A stretch of 64,000 nucleotides of DNA from Eumeta japonica (Eukaryota; Arthropoda; Insecta; Lepidoptera; Psychidae), in assembly GCA_005406025.1 (NCBI GenBank), contig BGZK01000070.1, positions 186,001 through 250,000 of the forward strand, given 5' to 3'. A program made the position numbers and the translations under genes. Shown piece after piece: positions 1 to 12,229 of the stretch (positions are counted from its first letter, which is position 1; every line of letters starts with the position of its first letter). The notes under the pieces are model-generated. The model was not told where the DNA came from. It did no database searches and was given only the letters and a program-made list of their open reading frames with translations.

Positions 1-620
1 CCAGATTCTTATGAAAAGCAAGTAAATCTTGTGCTTAATGAATTTGATAACATTAATGTGAAAAATTCACATGTACATTAAAATCATGTGAACATCTGTA
101 AATTCAAAGATGCAGCTAAAAAAAAATAAGAAAGGATATTGTATTGTTTTTTGCATTAACAAAGATATAAATGTATGCCGATTTTGTTAGTGTTGTAACA
201 TAATTAAAATATGTTACTTGCTTTGAAGGGTGAAAAGCATTTTGCTCACACCCGAGTGTTAATTGATTAGTGGAAAATGTCATCGTGTAAATTTTTTTTC
301 TTGTTTGTATATTTTGGGGATACTTAATAATTTTGGAGTTATGCATTTAGGTGATATTCTAATATGGTTTTAATGATATGCATATAGTAATTAAAACAAC
401 ATTCTTAGACTATATTTTCAAAATCTATTTTTCCTTTCAAAAACTATACTTACAAATATAAATTAATTTACTTTTTCTGTATCATAATTTTTATAAACCA
501 TATGTACCATATTATCAAATTTTAATGGCTATTTGCAATTATTAGGAAAAAACAATTTTATCATGTAATCTTAAATTTGCATTTGTAATCCTATAAAAAT
601 TTGATCATAAATATAATTTA
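1..620. other. AT-rich intergenic DNA
   Basis: No coding region, RNA gene or delimited repeat is visible. The stretch is AT-rich with short homopolymers, and its ORFs are short and without recognisable motifs. Confidence 0.6.
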
Positions 621-632
621 TCAATGAATGTC

Positions 633-838
633 AAAAATAGGCAGACGGATCATCGTTAAGCAACGGCCATAGTATTTTGCATGGGTGCAGGCTGCATATA
701 CTTGAACGAATGGAGGATATCCGTTAACAGCGTGATGAAAGTCAGGAAACGAATTCATGTCTAGTACGTTTATAGTGACCTGACTTATTTTAGGAGACGT
801 CAATCGTTGCTTAGCTGTCTCGGTCTGCCCATTTTTTT
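633..838. repeat. Foldback (MITE-like) inverted-repeat element
   Basis: The left arm reads AAAATAGGCAGAC and continues to a TTAAGCAACG block. The right arm is its reverse complement, with CGTTGCTTAGC followed by GGTCTGCCCATTTT. The arms are about 30-45 bp with mismatches and enclose about 130 bp. No transposase coding is present. I could not fix a target-site duplication, so superfamily and exact ends are uncertain. Confidence 0.55.
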
Positions 839-839
839 T

Positions 840-1560
840 ACATCCATAATTTTAACAGATAAAATCTATATTGTCTTATTTGACGTAAAGCTGCGCATCG
901 TAAGCCCTTGGGGTGTTTCTCATACTTTTTCATGATTGTATGCACTCATTTAGGCTGTCATTTTAAATAAGTAAGTACACGTTAATATATAAAAGTTGTT
1001 ATGAGATCGACCTGTCCAAATGGATAAGAAGTTGTAATGGTCTTTTTTTATTTCTATGGAATTAAATATAAAAATGTCGAGATATTTGAGACATTTACAT
1101 CATGTGTAATGTTTGTCTTCTAGTAAAATATTATTTTCAGTTTTATTGTTGTCTTTCAATTATTTTGAATCTGTTTTGAATTTTCTCACGGAAAAGGAAA
1201 GTAAATCAATAAATGGTAGAACATTTGTAATTTACGTGTCATTTGTGCTATAATTTTTTATAGCTTTTAATTATTAAAATTATAGCACAAATGCTATAAT
1301 TTTAGTAATTTCATATAAAAAAAAAAGAATTTGGAATATGTTCCCATAAACTGAAAATAGAAATATTCTAAAAAAAATTATAAAATCGATATTTGCTAAC
1401 AAAGATTTTTTGCTTTTTACACCCATACAAGGACACAGTACTTGGGCTACCAAGCTTAGCTCGTTCGGGTTGGCCATGGGAATATGGTAATTTGCACAGG
1501 TACAGATGCTTATGTTCATTTCCAACAATTTATATATAAATACAAAATATACATTTACAA
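840..1560. other. Intergenic, nothing recognised
   Basis: AT-rich DNA between the foldback element and the LINE relic. Short ORFs here have no recognisable motif. Confidence 0.5.
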
Positions 1561-1563
1561 CAT

Positions 1564-3450
1564 ATTCAAATTCAAAATATCTTTATTTCATAGGTTACAA
1601 AATAACACTTGAAATACGTCATAATTTTTTGCGAATTTACACTTTACTGCTCGTTCGGAAGGCAGTTTTCCCTCAAGAAGAACGAGCAAGAAACTTAAGG
1701 GTAGCTCTTTTCTAATTTGCACATACATAGCCGAAACAAATACAGAACCATAAAGAATGACACAGCCCGGTAAGAAGTTGAGCCGCTTATGCCCTTTGAT
1801 TTTTGTCTTCTAAATATTCAGAAATTGCATAGTACCCTTTTTTACTGAGTGATTGTTTAATAACACTCTTAAATTTATATAGGGTTAAATCTTGTATATC
1901 TACAGGAACCTTATTGAATAGGCGCACACAGAGCCCTCTAAATGAATTTGAGACTTTACTTAGTCAACTAAAATGTGAATTCAGTTTATTTTTATTTCTG
2001 GTATTGAGATTATGTCGACTACGTCTTTTAAATATTTCTAAATTTTCTTTTACATATAATAAATTTTCATAAATGAATTGAGATGCCAAGGGTAAAATTC
2101 CAATTTTCTTAAACTTATTTCTAAGGGATGTACGTGGTCCGAGCTTGTAAATTGCGCGAATGGCCCGCTTCTGCAGCACGAAAATTTTCTGAATATCCGT
2201 GTCGTTTCTCCAGAGCAAGAAGCCATACGACATCAGACTATGGAAACAGCCAAAATAAACCAATCTGGCAGTTTCGACGTCCGATAAATTTCTCATTTTT
2301 TTTTGACAGCATAGGCGGCAGAGCTAAGCCTTTTCGCCAACTTACTTATAGGAGGACCCCATTGAAGCCTGTCATCTAAAGTAATTCCTAGGAACACTGT
2401 AGAATTAACAAACTCCAATTCTTTGTTGCGTACTGAAATAGTTCCGTATCCATGTCTCACATTTGGAAGTGAAAATCTTATACATTTTGTTTTCATTTCA
2501 TTAAGAAGTAAGTTACTTGCAGTAAACCATTTCTCTACCTTAGTGATAGCATTGTTCACATCGTCATAAGTGGGCTGTTGTCTTTTAACTTTGAATAACA
2601 AAGAAGTATCATCTGCAAACAGTACTATCTCATGAGCATCCTTAACAAGGCTAGGCAAATCATTTATGTAGACTAAAAAGAGAAAGGGACCAAGAATTGA
2701 TTCCTGCGGTACACCCATGTGAACTATAGATCCAGACGATTTCTTACCATTGACATCAACCCTCTGAACCCTGTTACTCAAATACGACTTCAGAAGGTTG
2801 AGTGCCCGGTCTGTTACTCCATAGTGACGTAGTTTCCCGATCAGAGTTTCATGATGAACACAATCAAAAGCCTTGGAGAGATCGCAAAATATGCTAATTG
2901 CATCTCGCGAATCCTCCCAGGCTCCAAAAATATGTTGCACAAGCTCAACGCCAGCATCGATTGTTGAGCGACCCCGAGTAAAACCGAATTGTTTATTTGA
3001 CATTAATTTATTGGTATAAAAATGTACTAACAACTGCTTTAGGATTAATTTTTCGAATATTTTGCTAAGTGACGGTAGTATAGATATGGGTCTAAAGTTA
3101 TTGGGACTTGATGCACTACCGCCTTTAAATAATGGAATTACTTTATTATCTTTCATCAAATCGGGAAACACGCCATCATCTAAACACTTATTAAAAGTTA
3201 AACGCCAAATGCGGCGCAATATAATCTATAATGGAGTTTATAATTACAATAGAAAGACCATGAATGTCAGCAGTTCTCTTCGTGTCTAGAGATTTAAACG
3301 TTTTGATAACTTCTGCAGAACTCACATGTTTAAATTTAAATTCCAAATTAATATCACAAATCGAACTATTATTCCTCAGTAACGATTCGGCAAGAGCGGG
3401 AGATGAGTTAAGAGAACTCGATATATTTTATTTATGTAGTGTCTATGCCA
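1564..3450 (-). pseudogene. Decayed CR1/Jockey-like non-LTR retrotransposon (RT relic)
   Basis: On the minus strand a reverse transcriptase reads from about 3450 to a stop at 1787. The longest open piece is 2293-3219. Visible RT motifs are the FRPIS block, DLSKAFDCVHH, GVPQ followed by GPFLFLVYINDL, and the catalytic FADDTSLLF. The thumb-like part continues in another frame at 1964-2296, and homology continues past a stop near 1963 down to a GYYAISEYLED-type C-terminus. An indel in the T run at 2294-2302 causes the frameshift. The 3' tail (about 1564-1660) resembles CR1-type ends with AATAAAGATATTTTGAATTTG. The 5' part with the endonuclease is missing. It is a dead copy and the clade is assigned from memory. 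Confidence 0.85.
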
Positions 3451-3649
3451 TTTTGCCATTTATTATTCAGAAACAATGACATAGCAACAACAAAATTAAC
3501 TCAAAATTCCAGACACAGTTCTAAATATAATAACAATATTTTTTTTATCTATTTTTTCCAATAAGAGACCTATATAGATAACATTGAAAAGGAAATCTTT
3601 ATCAAAATAAAAATTTTCATTGGAATTTTTAAAGGCGTTTCTGAGAATG

Positions 3650-3652
<3 letters not shown>

Positions 3653-3685
<33 letters not shown>
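3653..3685. repeat. (AT)n microsatellite
   Basis: About 16 uninterrupted AT units. They abut the 3' end of the RTE-like fragment on the minus strand and could be its microsatellite tail. Confidence 0.95.
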
Positions 3686-3687
<2 letters not shown>

Positions 3688-4150
3688 GCCTATTTCCAGG
3701 ACAGGCAAAGTCTATAGGTTTCTGTATGGTATGATTTTTGCATCTCTTGCTTCACTGATGTTTATCAATCTTTTCATGCAAACTCTTCAGTTTCTAAGTG
3801 CTTAAAATTTTGCCATTTTTTAGTATATCACCGACTTGTATGCATAGGATTATCTATGGCGACCCTTACCGACCTTCCCGCCACACACGTTCGCTCTGTA
3901 TTTGTTTTGTCAGTTTCTTTTATTCATCCTTTTCAAATGGCCAAACTCCGCAACATACTTTTTTCTAATCAAGTCACTACTTCTCGAACCACACCATTCT
4001 TTGATATCACTGTTACTACATCTATCTTTCAAAGACACCACACATGTAGACATCGCATTTCGACTGCATTGATTCTATTTTCATTTCTCTTCTGCCATAC
4101 CCATCCTTCACTACCATACACGAGTGGATAGATCAGGATCTCATTATCGA
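3688..4150 (-). pseudogene. RTE-like retrotransposon 3' relic
   Basis: Minus-strand translation in shifting frames gives a Y-G-S-E-G-W-V-W-Q-K-R segment, then N-R-I-N-A-V-E-M-R-C-L, then ISEARDAKIIPYRNL. I recognise this as the C-terminal part of the RTE-type reverse transcriptases common in moths. Several stops and frameshifts break it. The insert ends at the AT microsatellite, as expected for the microsatellite-type 3' tails of RTE elements. Plus-strand ORFs here are shadows. Confidence 0.65.
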
Positions 4151-6040
4151 TAGCCAAACACATTTATTGTAAGACACTATACAAGAATTGCATCTTAATA
4201 ACATAGAATATATCAGTGGCTCAATATGACATTGATATTAGTGAATGCCCACTGCTGCTGTTTTTTTGTAATTTTGCAACACTCCTTCGCCATTAAGAGG
4301 CTATCCATTGATTACTCACAATAGGGAGTCCGGAGGAATTTTGCCACATCTCATTTTGGACAATGAAAAATCTCAACTTTGAAATTTAAAATATATATGT
4401 ATTATTGTAAAATTTTGTATTATTGTCTAGACGCTTCAGTATATGATCATTAATGATTAATTAAATATCCACATGAACAAATTTAATGAAATAAAGATAT
4501 GGGGGCAAGTCACAATAAGCATGGGAAATCCATACACATTCTTACCAAATCTCTAAGGCGGAGAAGGGCATATGTGAATTGAAAATAATGAATAATGGAT
4601 GCTTCCTCGAAAAATCTGAAGATTAAATACTAGTAGTAAATATTTATTGATGCCTTTATTTGTAGTAAACCAAAGGACTTCTATTTTTTGCAATATTTTT
4701 ATGAAAGTAATTTATTATCTAGTGATCTATAAAATGCATTTTATGCATCAGTAGAATTTTGTATTTTGGCCTAAGAATATTTTAAGGATGGCGACAATGA
4801 CTAGATTAAAAAAGGAAAATTTAAACCAACTTATTAATTTTTTCAACAACAGCAGACATTAGTAATAAAACATTAATATAGGAATAAAATATCAAATACA
4901 GGAATTGATAGAATTTATTAAAAAAAAAAAAGGAAACAACATCTTAATTCAAAATTCTCCATATTAATTACAACAATATAAAAAATTAACAGTAAATTTT
5001 CATGATTATAATGAAAAATATTTTCCAATAGCAAATATACATCGATGGGAAAAATTGTCAATGAAAAATATTGGAAGAGAATAAGAGGTGATTTTAAATA
5101 TCTATGGTTTGTTTGGATCTTAAACATTTTGTTTAGCCATAAAAAGCAAGAACCGCATTCCTTTTTCTATTTTAACACCAATCAATAAAAACCATTAACA
5201 CATGGTTATACAATATAAATCTCGTTAGAGCATAGATAAATGTGTACTTCTATAAAATAACTGCGGTCATAAATGAAGTATTATCAATATTCAACAGTAT
5301 AATATTGTCAAACTGTACAAGTGGTCAATAATAGCATCCCATACTTATCACTGATAGGTACCAAGATCCCAAATGGCCATTGTGGGATGGCACTGGTCAC
5401 TTTAGTAATCAACTATTGAAGAAATATACATTATTTGCTTCCATAGGAAAATTTATATAAATAGAAAACTTTTAAAATAAACACTAACCCATCCATATAC
5501 ATACTCCTTGGGATTAATATTATTGCTCATAAATAATATTGAGGAATTCCGGCACAAACTATGTCCATAATAAGGGGATACTCAATTACAATTTTGTATA
5601 GAAAATTGTTTGATGTGTTAAATAATTTTCTATTGATGGGCAACACATTCAATAGAATAAAATTAATAGTATAATTTCAGACAACATAGTAATAGATGTT
5701 TGACTTGAAAGACATTGTATTCAAGACAATCATAGTTATATTTATCTGAAATTCAGACTTTTTTTATATTATTTTTGTACCAAAAATCTTATTTTTTTAA
5801 TTATCTAACTCATGTTAGTAATGTACTGAGGATATGAAAACAAGCAAATTAATGTTCATTGTTCCATGCATGTTCTAAAACAATTACTTGCACAATTTCA
5901 AAAATTTGTGCCAGAACTACTCAATTGCATTAAGATCTAATCCAGTACGAAAGTCTAAATCTTGCTAAATCTAATACCCACTTGTTTAACATAAACAAAT
6001 TAATATTATATTATAAATATTTTAAATATACTGCACACGC
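4151..6040. other. AT-rich intergenic DNA downstream of REXO1
   Basis: No gene is supported. It contains a small imperfect inverted repeat near 5335-5395 (arms GCATCCCA / TGGGATGGC) and long A and T runs. It presumably includes the 3' UTR of the minus-strand REXO1 gene near 6000-6095. Confidence 0.5.
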
Positions 6041-6095
6041 AGGTTATCTTACAGAGCACAAGTTTTACATATGAGATTAATTATATAAACTTATA

Positions 6096-9000
6096 CTACC
6101 TGGTTTTTAAATCTTCTTTCAACTTAAAGTGTATTAATTCCATGCATACAGTCGCGTCTTCAGCACTATTATGCCCATCAACTGAATTTTGAATGATCTT
6201 TCTTAAGTGTTCCGATGAAAGATTTCTCAATGCTCTTTTATATGGTGGCCCCATTTTGTGAGGAAACAGTACACTAGTGTCTATGACTGTATCATGAATA
6301 AGTTTCAATGCCTTGAAATCTGATTCCAAGCTGTGTCCAATTAAAATTGTCTTACTACTGAACATGGTGAGTAAAGTGGCTTGGACTTCCAGCAATGTAG
6401 TCGACACGCCCGTCATCTGCTCTTCGGTGATCCCAGAATACCTTGTATTATAGTCTATTATGGCATGCAACGGTTTTACAAGAGTTTCATACACAGTTTT
6501 GCAAGCAGAGTCTATAACAGTGACTCTGGTCAAATCCAAGCCATGGGTAGTATAACACATTTCACAATCTAAAGCGTATACGCCATAATCATCGAGCTCT
6601 CTTTCTGGGTGCATAGTTTTCACATACCCTTTTAAATTCTGGTAATCCACATATTCAAAGACATGGTTTGGTGCTACAGAACATCCATCAGAACTAGCGT
6701 CTTGACTACAACATTGGTATTTCACCTCACCTCTAAATCGGTATTTGTTGTTAGGATGATAAATACATTCTTCGCTGGTCACCGGAAAGCCTTTCTTGTC
6801 GATTTTATATTCTTTATTACATCTGCAACATGTCCTAATGTAACCTTTTGGAGGCTTTTGTTTTTTATTTTCTACATATATCATTGCCCTGCCTTTTTCG
6901 CCATTCTCATGCGGCCTTGGAAATCCGTTTTCCCTCAATTGTTCTTCGCTGAGAATCCATTTCTTAATATTTTCATACAATTTTACACCTTTAAATTCAT
7001 CCACAGAATTCTTTCTATTTCTGCTTTCTATACTCCAAGATGGAGCACTTACTTTATTACAATCAGATCCCGGTAGTTTCTGTAATGTCAAACAGTCGGT
7101 TGCAGATTTCTTCACGCCGTTACTCTCTTGTATTTCTTTCTTCAATCTGCTTATTGTTAAAAGAGCAGAATTTTTATATATCTGAACACTCATACACTTT
7201 TTACTAGTGGTCAACTCCTCATGTTGAGCTCTAGTATATGCGTCTGCAGGCACCAGGTATATTTTAAGGCATTGGTCTATCATCATGTTTAGATAAGTAG
7301 AACGTATATTCGCTGGGATTTTCGAAGCAAGAGGTTCTAGTACACCGGGCCTGTCAATAAACTTCTCATTGGGTATGTGTGCAACTCTTTGCAAACCCTT
7401 TGGTATAGTTTGTACAGTAGTTGTTTGGTTAGTCAAAGTTGTAGGTTTTAACTCAGTCGATTTAGATAAAATATTTTTTTTAGCATTCACAAGTGTTGAT
7501 GCATATGGTACATAAGCAATACGTATTTTCGAACTAGTACCAGGAGAGATAATGGACTTTGAGATTTCCGGCTTAGTTACAGATTCGGTAGGAGGTAAAG
7601 TATTCTTAGTTGCATGGTATTCTCTAACCCTAGCCAACCTTTCAGCCATTGCTTGAGCTGCATTCACTTTAAAGTCTGGTTTTATATGTGCACGAGGTGC
7701 AACTTTAATATTTTTATCTACAGTATGTGAAATTCTCTTTTTCGTTGGTATATATTCATCTTCAATTACATCTTGGCTCATTGTCTGTTTCGTATGTTGA
7801 AAATTTGAAGTAGGCACGTATTCCTCAAAAATTTTTTTGCACTCAAGTGCTATAGACTCTTCGTCTGACTCCGATACCTCATCTATTAGTTCAATATCGT
7901 CTACATGAGGGTGATCGGAATGTACAGCACATTCATCACTAGATTGATCTGAGTTAATTCTATGTTTATGATTTGATGTGCGTTTATTACTAGAACTCTT
8001 CTTATCTTTTTTACATTTACTAATATCTTTTTCGTTTTTACTATGCTTATCTTTTTTGTTTTTACTGTGCCTATCTTTTTCATATTTATCCTTCTTATGT
8101 TTGTCTCTATCAATGTTTTTCTTTTCATCCTTTCTGGAGTTATCTTTATTTGAACTAGAAGTTTTGTGGTTTGATTCCGTATGCCTAGAATTTTTATCAG
8201 ACTGTTTGGAAGAACTGCTACCAGAATGCTTTGAACTGCTACGGTGATTCATTTTGGAATCATCTTTCCGTGAGCTTTTTGAATTATGGGTGTCATTTTT
8301 ACTTGATTCACTTTTACTTGATTCTTTACTACTAGATTCTTTGTCTTTTATTTTAGATTTTTCATGGTTTTTGCTAGATTTACTAGTGTTGATATCGCTA
8401 TTTTTTATTTTGTTTTTATCTCTAGTGTTTTCTTTGCTAGATCCTTTACTGCTCGACTTCCCATCAGAACCACTTTGTTTATTGTTTTGTTTCATGCTAG
8501 ATTCCTCCTTTTCTGCACATTTTTTATGTACTTGAGCAGTTTCTTCACATAAATTAATGATTTTCATATTTGAATCTGAACATTTATCTTTACTTGTATT
8601 TGGTTCTTCTCCAGGTTTCCTCTCTTCGTCTAATATTTGTCCTAACATTTCAAATTCATTATCTAAATTGTCAAGGGCGTTTACTTCACCTAAAGATTTT
8701 GATTTTTTGGTGGCCGGTTCATCTTCATCACTTGAGAAACAAGGCACTTGTGATAATGGTGTTGGATGATAAGTTACTGTTGGTATATTAGATATGGCAT
8801 TCAGTTTCTTAGGCTTATACTCTAAAATCTTTTTCTTTTTGTCAGATGGAATATAACTGGATGTGCTGTTTGTATTCTTGTCTTCAGGAGAATACTCTTG
8901 TATTTCTTTTTCACTACCAGGTAAATATTTCTCTTGAGTGTCCACAGAACCTATGGGTGTGTATGGATCAACTTTAGCACTTGAACCTGGAGTATATTGC

Positions 9001-9479
9001 GTTTCTGGAGGAATATATATAAAGGGTTTTGAAGACCCATTGATATCGAGAGGTCGCTTAATAGCATAATTTGCAGGTTTTCTTGGTGTGTACGGAACTG
9101 GAATATGACGTCTTCTTTGATCAGGGTCCACATCATTTTCGTTATCTGTATTACGTATTTTATTTAATTCGGATATTGGAGTCGGATTGTATTCATGCTT
9201 AGAGGCTATAACTGCACTGCTACTTCCATCATTGATAGCTCTATCTGTGTTTAAATATTGACCTAAATCAGAAGAACCTGAAGGATATGTTTCCAGGAGT
9301 GCCTTTTTTACTTTTTCAGGTGCCAATCGTAGAAGAATCGGTCCATTTTCAATACCATCATTGCCATTGTTTTGAGAATCCTTTTTGACGTGACGAAAAT
9401 GACAATAAGGTCTTTCACACAGACCTTTATCATAAAAAGGGCAATTCAAACCTTTAAAATATCCAGTAGATGGTAACAT
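6096..9479 (-). CDS. REXO1: REXO1-type RNA 3'-5' exonuclease
   Basis: A single uninterrupted 1127-residue reading frame. A CCCH finger (C13-X7-C21-X4-C26-X3-H30) opens the protein. Residues about 330-520 are a very Ser/Lys/Asp-rich disordered region. A cysteine-rich zinc-binding block (about residues 870-930) precedes the nuclease. The C-terminal domain (about 967-1127) carries the DEDDh residues: D971 and E973 in LDCEMCY, D1054 in HSLESDF, H1103 and D1108 in HNSAEDA. GLDLTRVTVID is the usual REXO1/GOR follow-on to the first motif. The family trims RNA 3' ends; human REXO1 binds elongin A. All catalytic residues are intact and the order CCCH - disordered - zinc block - nuclease is that of REXO1. 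The ATG at 9479 leads directly into the CCCH finger, so the start is well supported. No intron is evident. Antisense Leu/Ser-rich ORFs are shadows of the Ser/Lys repeat. Confidence 0.93.
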   Translation of the reverse strand: MLPSTGYFKGLNCPFYDKGLCERPYCHFRHVKKDSQNNGNDGIENGPILLRLAPEKVKKALLETYPSGSSDLGQYLNTDRAINDGSSSAVIASKHEYNPTPISELNKIRNTDNENDVDPDQRRRHIPVPYTPRKPANYAIKRPLDINGSSKPFIYIPPETQYTPGSSAKVDPYTPIGSVDTQEKYLPGSEKEIQEYSPEDKNTNSTSSYIPSDKKKKILEYKPKKLNAISNIPTVTYHPTPLSQVPCFSSDEDEPATKKSKSLGEVNALDNLDNEFEMLGQILDEERKPGEEPNTSKDKCSDSNMKIINLCEETAQVHKKCAEKEESSMKQNNKQSGSDGKSSSKGSSKENTRDKNKIKNSDINTSKSSKNHEKSKIKDKESSSKESSKSESSKNDTHNSKSSRKDDSKMNHRSSSKHSGSSSSKQSDKNSRHTESNHKTSSSNKDNSRKDEKKNIDRDKHKKDKYEKDRHSKNKKDKHSKNEKDISKCKKDKKSSSNKRTSNHKHRINSDQSSDECAVHSDHPHVDDIELIDEVSESDEESIALECKKIFEEYVPTSNFQHTKQTMSQDVIEDEYIPTKKRISHTVDKNIKVAPRAHIKPDFKVNAAQAMAERLARVREYHATKNTLPPTESVTKPEISKSIISPGTSSKIRIAYVPYASTLVNAKKNILSKSTELKPTTLTNQTTTVQTIPKGLQRVAHIPNEKFIDRPGVLEPLASKIPANIRSTYLNMMIDQCLKIYLVPADAYTRAQHEELTTSKKCMSVQIYKNSALLTISRLKKEIQESNGVKKSATDCLTLQKLPGSDCNKVSAPSWSIESRNRKNSVDEFKGVKLYENIKKWILSEEQLRENGFPRPHENGEKGRAMIYVENKKQKPPKGYIRTCCRCNKEYKIDKKGFPVTSEECIYHPNNKYRFRGEVKYQCCSQDASSDGCSVAPNHVFEYVDYQNLKGYVKTMHPERELDDYGVYALDCEMCYTTHGLDLTRVTVIDSACKTVYETLVKPLHAIIDYNTRYSGITEEQMTGVSTTLLEVQATLLTMFSSKTILIGHSLESDFKALKLIHDTVIDTSVLFPHKMGPPYKRALRNLSSEHLRKIIQNSVDGHNSAEDATVCMELIHFKLKEDLKTR

Positions 9480-10654
9480 AATGCATTTCTTTTAGTAATA
9501 AAGAGATACAAAACACTTATCCAACAACATACGACCGATCACGAATCAATCATACGCCACAGAACAATAAACAAATCAATTAATGAACTTGACATCATGA
9601 CAGCTGATAATTGACTGTTGACACAAGCAGTGAAGGACTAGTATATGTAATAATGTTCTGTGGTTATGGTCTTTATAATTTCAATCTAAACTGGTCTACT
9701 GTTATTGGGTACACAACGTTTTATTTATATTTTTGAATATAAGCATACATCTAGAAGGTCATCTACACGGATTTGATCTAATATAATATTCTAAATTTCA
9801 TTAATATAAATATAGAATACATAATATTATTTACGTTATTCGCATATGATTGCACTTTTACAAAAAACTTATCTGTCAATCGGATTATAACATAACAAGG
9901 TAGCTACTTGAGTTATAAATTTAATTTCGTTATACTTTCTTTTAATAAATGTCACTAAAGGTATTAATAACCTTAAATATTTTTTTCTAATAGCTATACA
10001 AACATTTTTTTTTTTCATAAATAGTTTAAACCAATGACTTTTAATTAATACAGTTAAAAAGCGGATCATTATAAATATTTTTATTCAACAATTTTGATCT
10101 CGCGCTTTGCTAAATGTTACACTACGTTTAAGTACATCACATTGGATTAAATGACTTGTTACTCAGGTATAGGCAATTTATTATCTTAGGTAATAAGTTA
10201 TAGATTATGATGTTAACCACATTGTCCGATCTAAAATATCGAATATCTTTTTCTATTCCATAACATTATAAGTTTTTGAAAATTTCATATATCTTTAAGA
10301 ACATAGAGGCTATTTTAGGGAACTAATTTAAATATACTTTCACTTCACGAGTTCAACACCTCATGAGTTTTTTTATATTTTATTTCAAATATTGGACGAT
10401 GTCACCATTGACATAAAAAATAATAAAACCTGCCATTTAAAAAAAAATACTTATCATCCACATGAACTGCAAGGTCTGTTAACGTCAAACTATAAATGTG
10501 AATTTTCTAAATATTACAGTTTATAACAGATATCTTATAAGTTTTACATAATTCGACAGTGACAAACCTTACAATTGGAATATTAATTTACAATTCAAAT
10601 ATCTAAATTCCGAAGATGCTATTTAGATATTTAAGTCTTTAAAAATCGACCAAG
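9480..10654. other. REXO1 upstream region and AT-rich spacer
   Basis: The first ~150 bp upstream of the REXO1 ATG probably hold its 5' UTR and promoter; no TATA box was identified. The remainder is AT-rich with no supported gene. Confidence 0.4.
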
Positions 10655-10722
10655 TATGTGTCGAGCCACACACAGTGTAAGATTCCATTGTTGTCGATCA
10701 CAGTATATGAACTTAGAAGGAG

Positions 10723-10734
10723 GCTCCTTGTGTG
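10723..10734 (+). repeat. Target-site duplication, left copy (GCTCCTTGTGTG)
   Basis: Twelve bases identical to 12208-12219. The pair brackets the truncated Jockey-like copy and marks its exact ends. Confidence 0.85.
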
Positions 10735-12207
10735 TCTCGGAGGGCTTTGAAACCGAACGTAGCACCGTAGCTGTCTTCTTTGATGTAGCCAAGGCCTTCG
10801 ATAGGGTATGGCACGCAGGTCTGATTTATAAGTTATATTCTCTCCAAGTACCAGATCGCCTCATAATCACTATTCAAAATTATTTAGCAAACAGACATTT
10901 CACATTTAGGCATGAGCGCACTCACTCGACAAGACGTCTTATCAGAGCAGGAGTTCCTCAAGGCTCCACCCTCTCTCCTCTGCTGTACTCCGCGTACACA
11001 AACAATGTACCGCGACCGTCGTCATCTGGCGTCCAACTCGCGTTATTCGCGGACGATACCGCGCTCTTTTAAGGAAATAGGAATAGGAGCACCCGATTCA
11101 CCCTCCTCCCTCTCCAGAGGGCCATTGACGAGCTAGGTCAATGGTTCCGGAAGTGGAGGATAGAAGTAAACCCCGACAAATCAGCAGCCATACAATTCAA
11201 GTATGGTAAGATTAGAAGTCGACTCATTGTCGACAAAAAACACTCCCAATCTTAAAATGTTGGATGCGATCATTCCGTGGCAACGGAACTACAAATACTT
11301 AGGAGTCACGCTCGATAAAAATCTACACTTCCGAGATCATATCGAGCGTGTTAGAAATACTGCACTTTTCTACAAAGCAAGGCTCGGGGCCGTGCTTGGT
11401 AGAAAAAGTAAACTATCTAGACGTAATAAACGTACCATATACAAAATGTGCATTAGAACGGTGATGACATACGCGTCTCCCGTCTTCGCTCACGCCGCTC
11501 CGAAAGCACTACATAGACTACAGGTAATACAGAATAAATTCTGTAGAGCCGCAACGGATGCACATTGGTGTGTTCGTAATTCAATTCTCCACTATTATCC
11601 AAATATATGAAGGACGCATCGAAGCGATTCTTCGACATCGAGGGATCACATCCCAATGCGCTCCTACGCGCGGCGGTTGACTATCAACCGCCGCATCCCA
11701 CCCACCTTATCCGTAGGCCACGAAACGTACTTACCGATCCACCTGACGCTCTTACAGCGGCAGTTGAAAGCCTTAATGACGTCAACGACACGCATGACTG
11801 ACTTAGAGTAGGTCTATCCGTTAGTCAGGTCATCGACCTAAGCTCCTTACTCCATCCGGCCGCCGCTAACCGCCTCCGGCCGGGCAGGAGGGAAGGGAAC
11901 CGACCCGTGACGGTTTCCTGCGACATCCTATGCCGAGACGACTTCCACCAGGCGTCGTCCATAGCATGTCACGCGCCGTCGGCACTCGCATGTGCCGTCC
12001 GGCTGCACTCGGTGAAGCTATCAAAGTCGTCTGACTTGTCATCTGACTCGTCTCGACCGACTAAATAGCATAGCCGACCCAATTACTTCACTTTCAGGAG
12101 GAATTTTTAGTGAGTTTCAGTCCCATACTACCCACGCGTACGGGCGCGAGGGTGTGCAGGATAGACATTTTTTACCTCCTCCTCGTCGCAAGAGGGAAAC
12201 AAAAAAA
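10735..12207 (+). pseudogene. 5'-truncated Jockey-like non-LTR retrotransposon
   Basis: The copy starts inside the reverse transcriptase and runs to a short A-rich tail. The first frame (to 11072) shows FFDVAKAFDRVWH, AGVPQGSTLSPLLYSAYT and the catalytic FADDTALF, followed by an in-frame stop. Homology continues in other frames: a WFRKWRIEVNPDKS segment near 11140, the YLGVTLDKNLHFRDH block near 11310, and a C-terminal piece ending at 11801. The usual YTND motif reads YTNN. The remaining ~400 bp are a GC-richer 3' UTR ending GTCGCAAGAGGGAAAC plus A residues. Perfect 12-bp flanking repeats make this a typical dead-on-arrival insertion made by target-primed reverse transcription. At least three frame disruptions are present. 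It is GC-richer than its surroundings. Confidence 0.88.
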
Positions 12208-12219
12208 AGCTCCTTGTGT
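12208..12219 (+). repeat. Target-site duplication, right copy
   Basis: Second copy of GCTCCTTGTGTG, directly after the A-rich 3' end of the Jockey-like insertion. Confidence 0.85.
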
Positions 12220-12229
12220 GATATTATTT

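Noticed and set aside
7901..8791. Leu/Ser/Phe-rich ORFs antisense or out of frame to REXO1
   Set aside because: Shadows of the Ser/Lys-rich REXO1 coding region.
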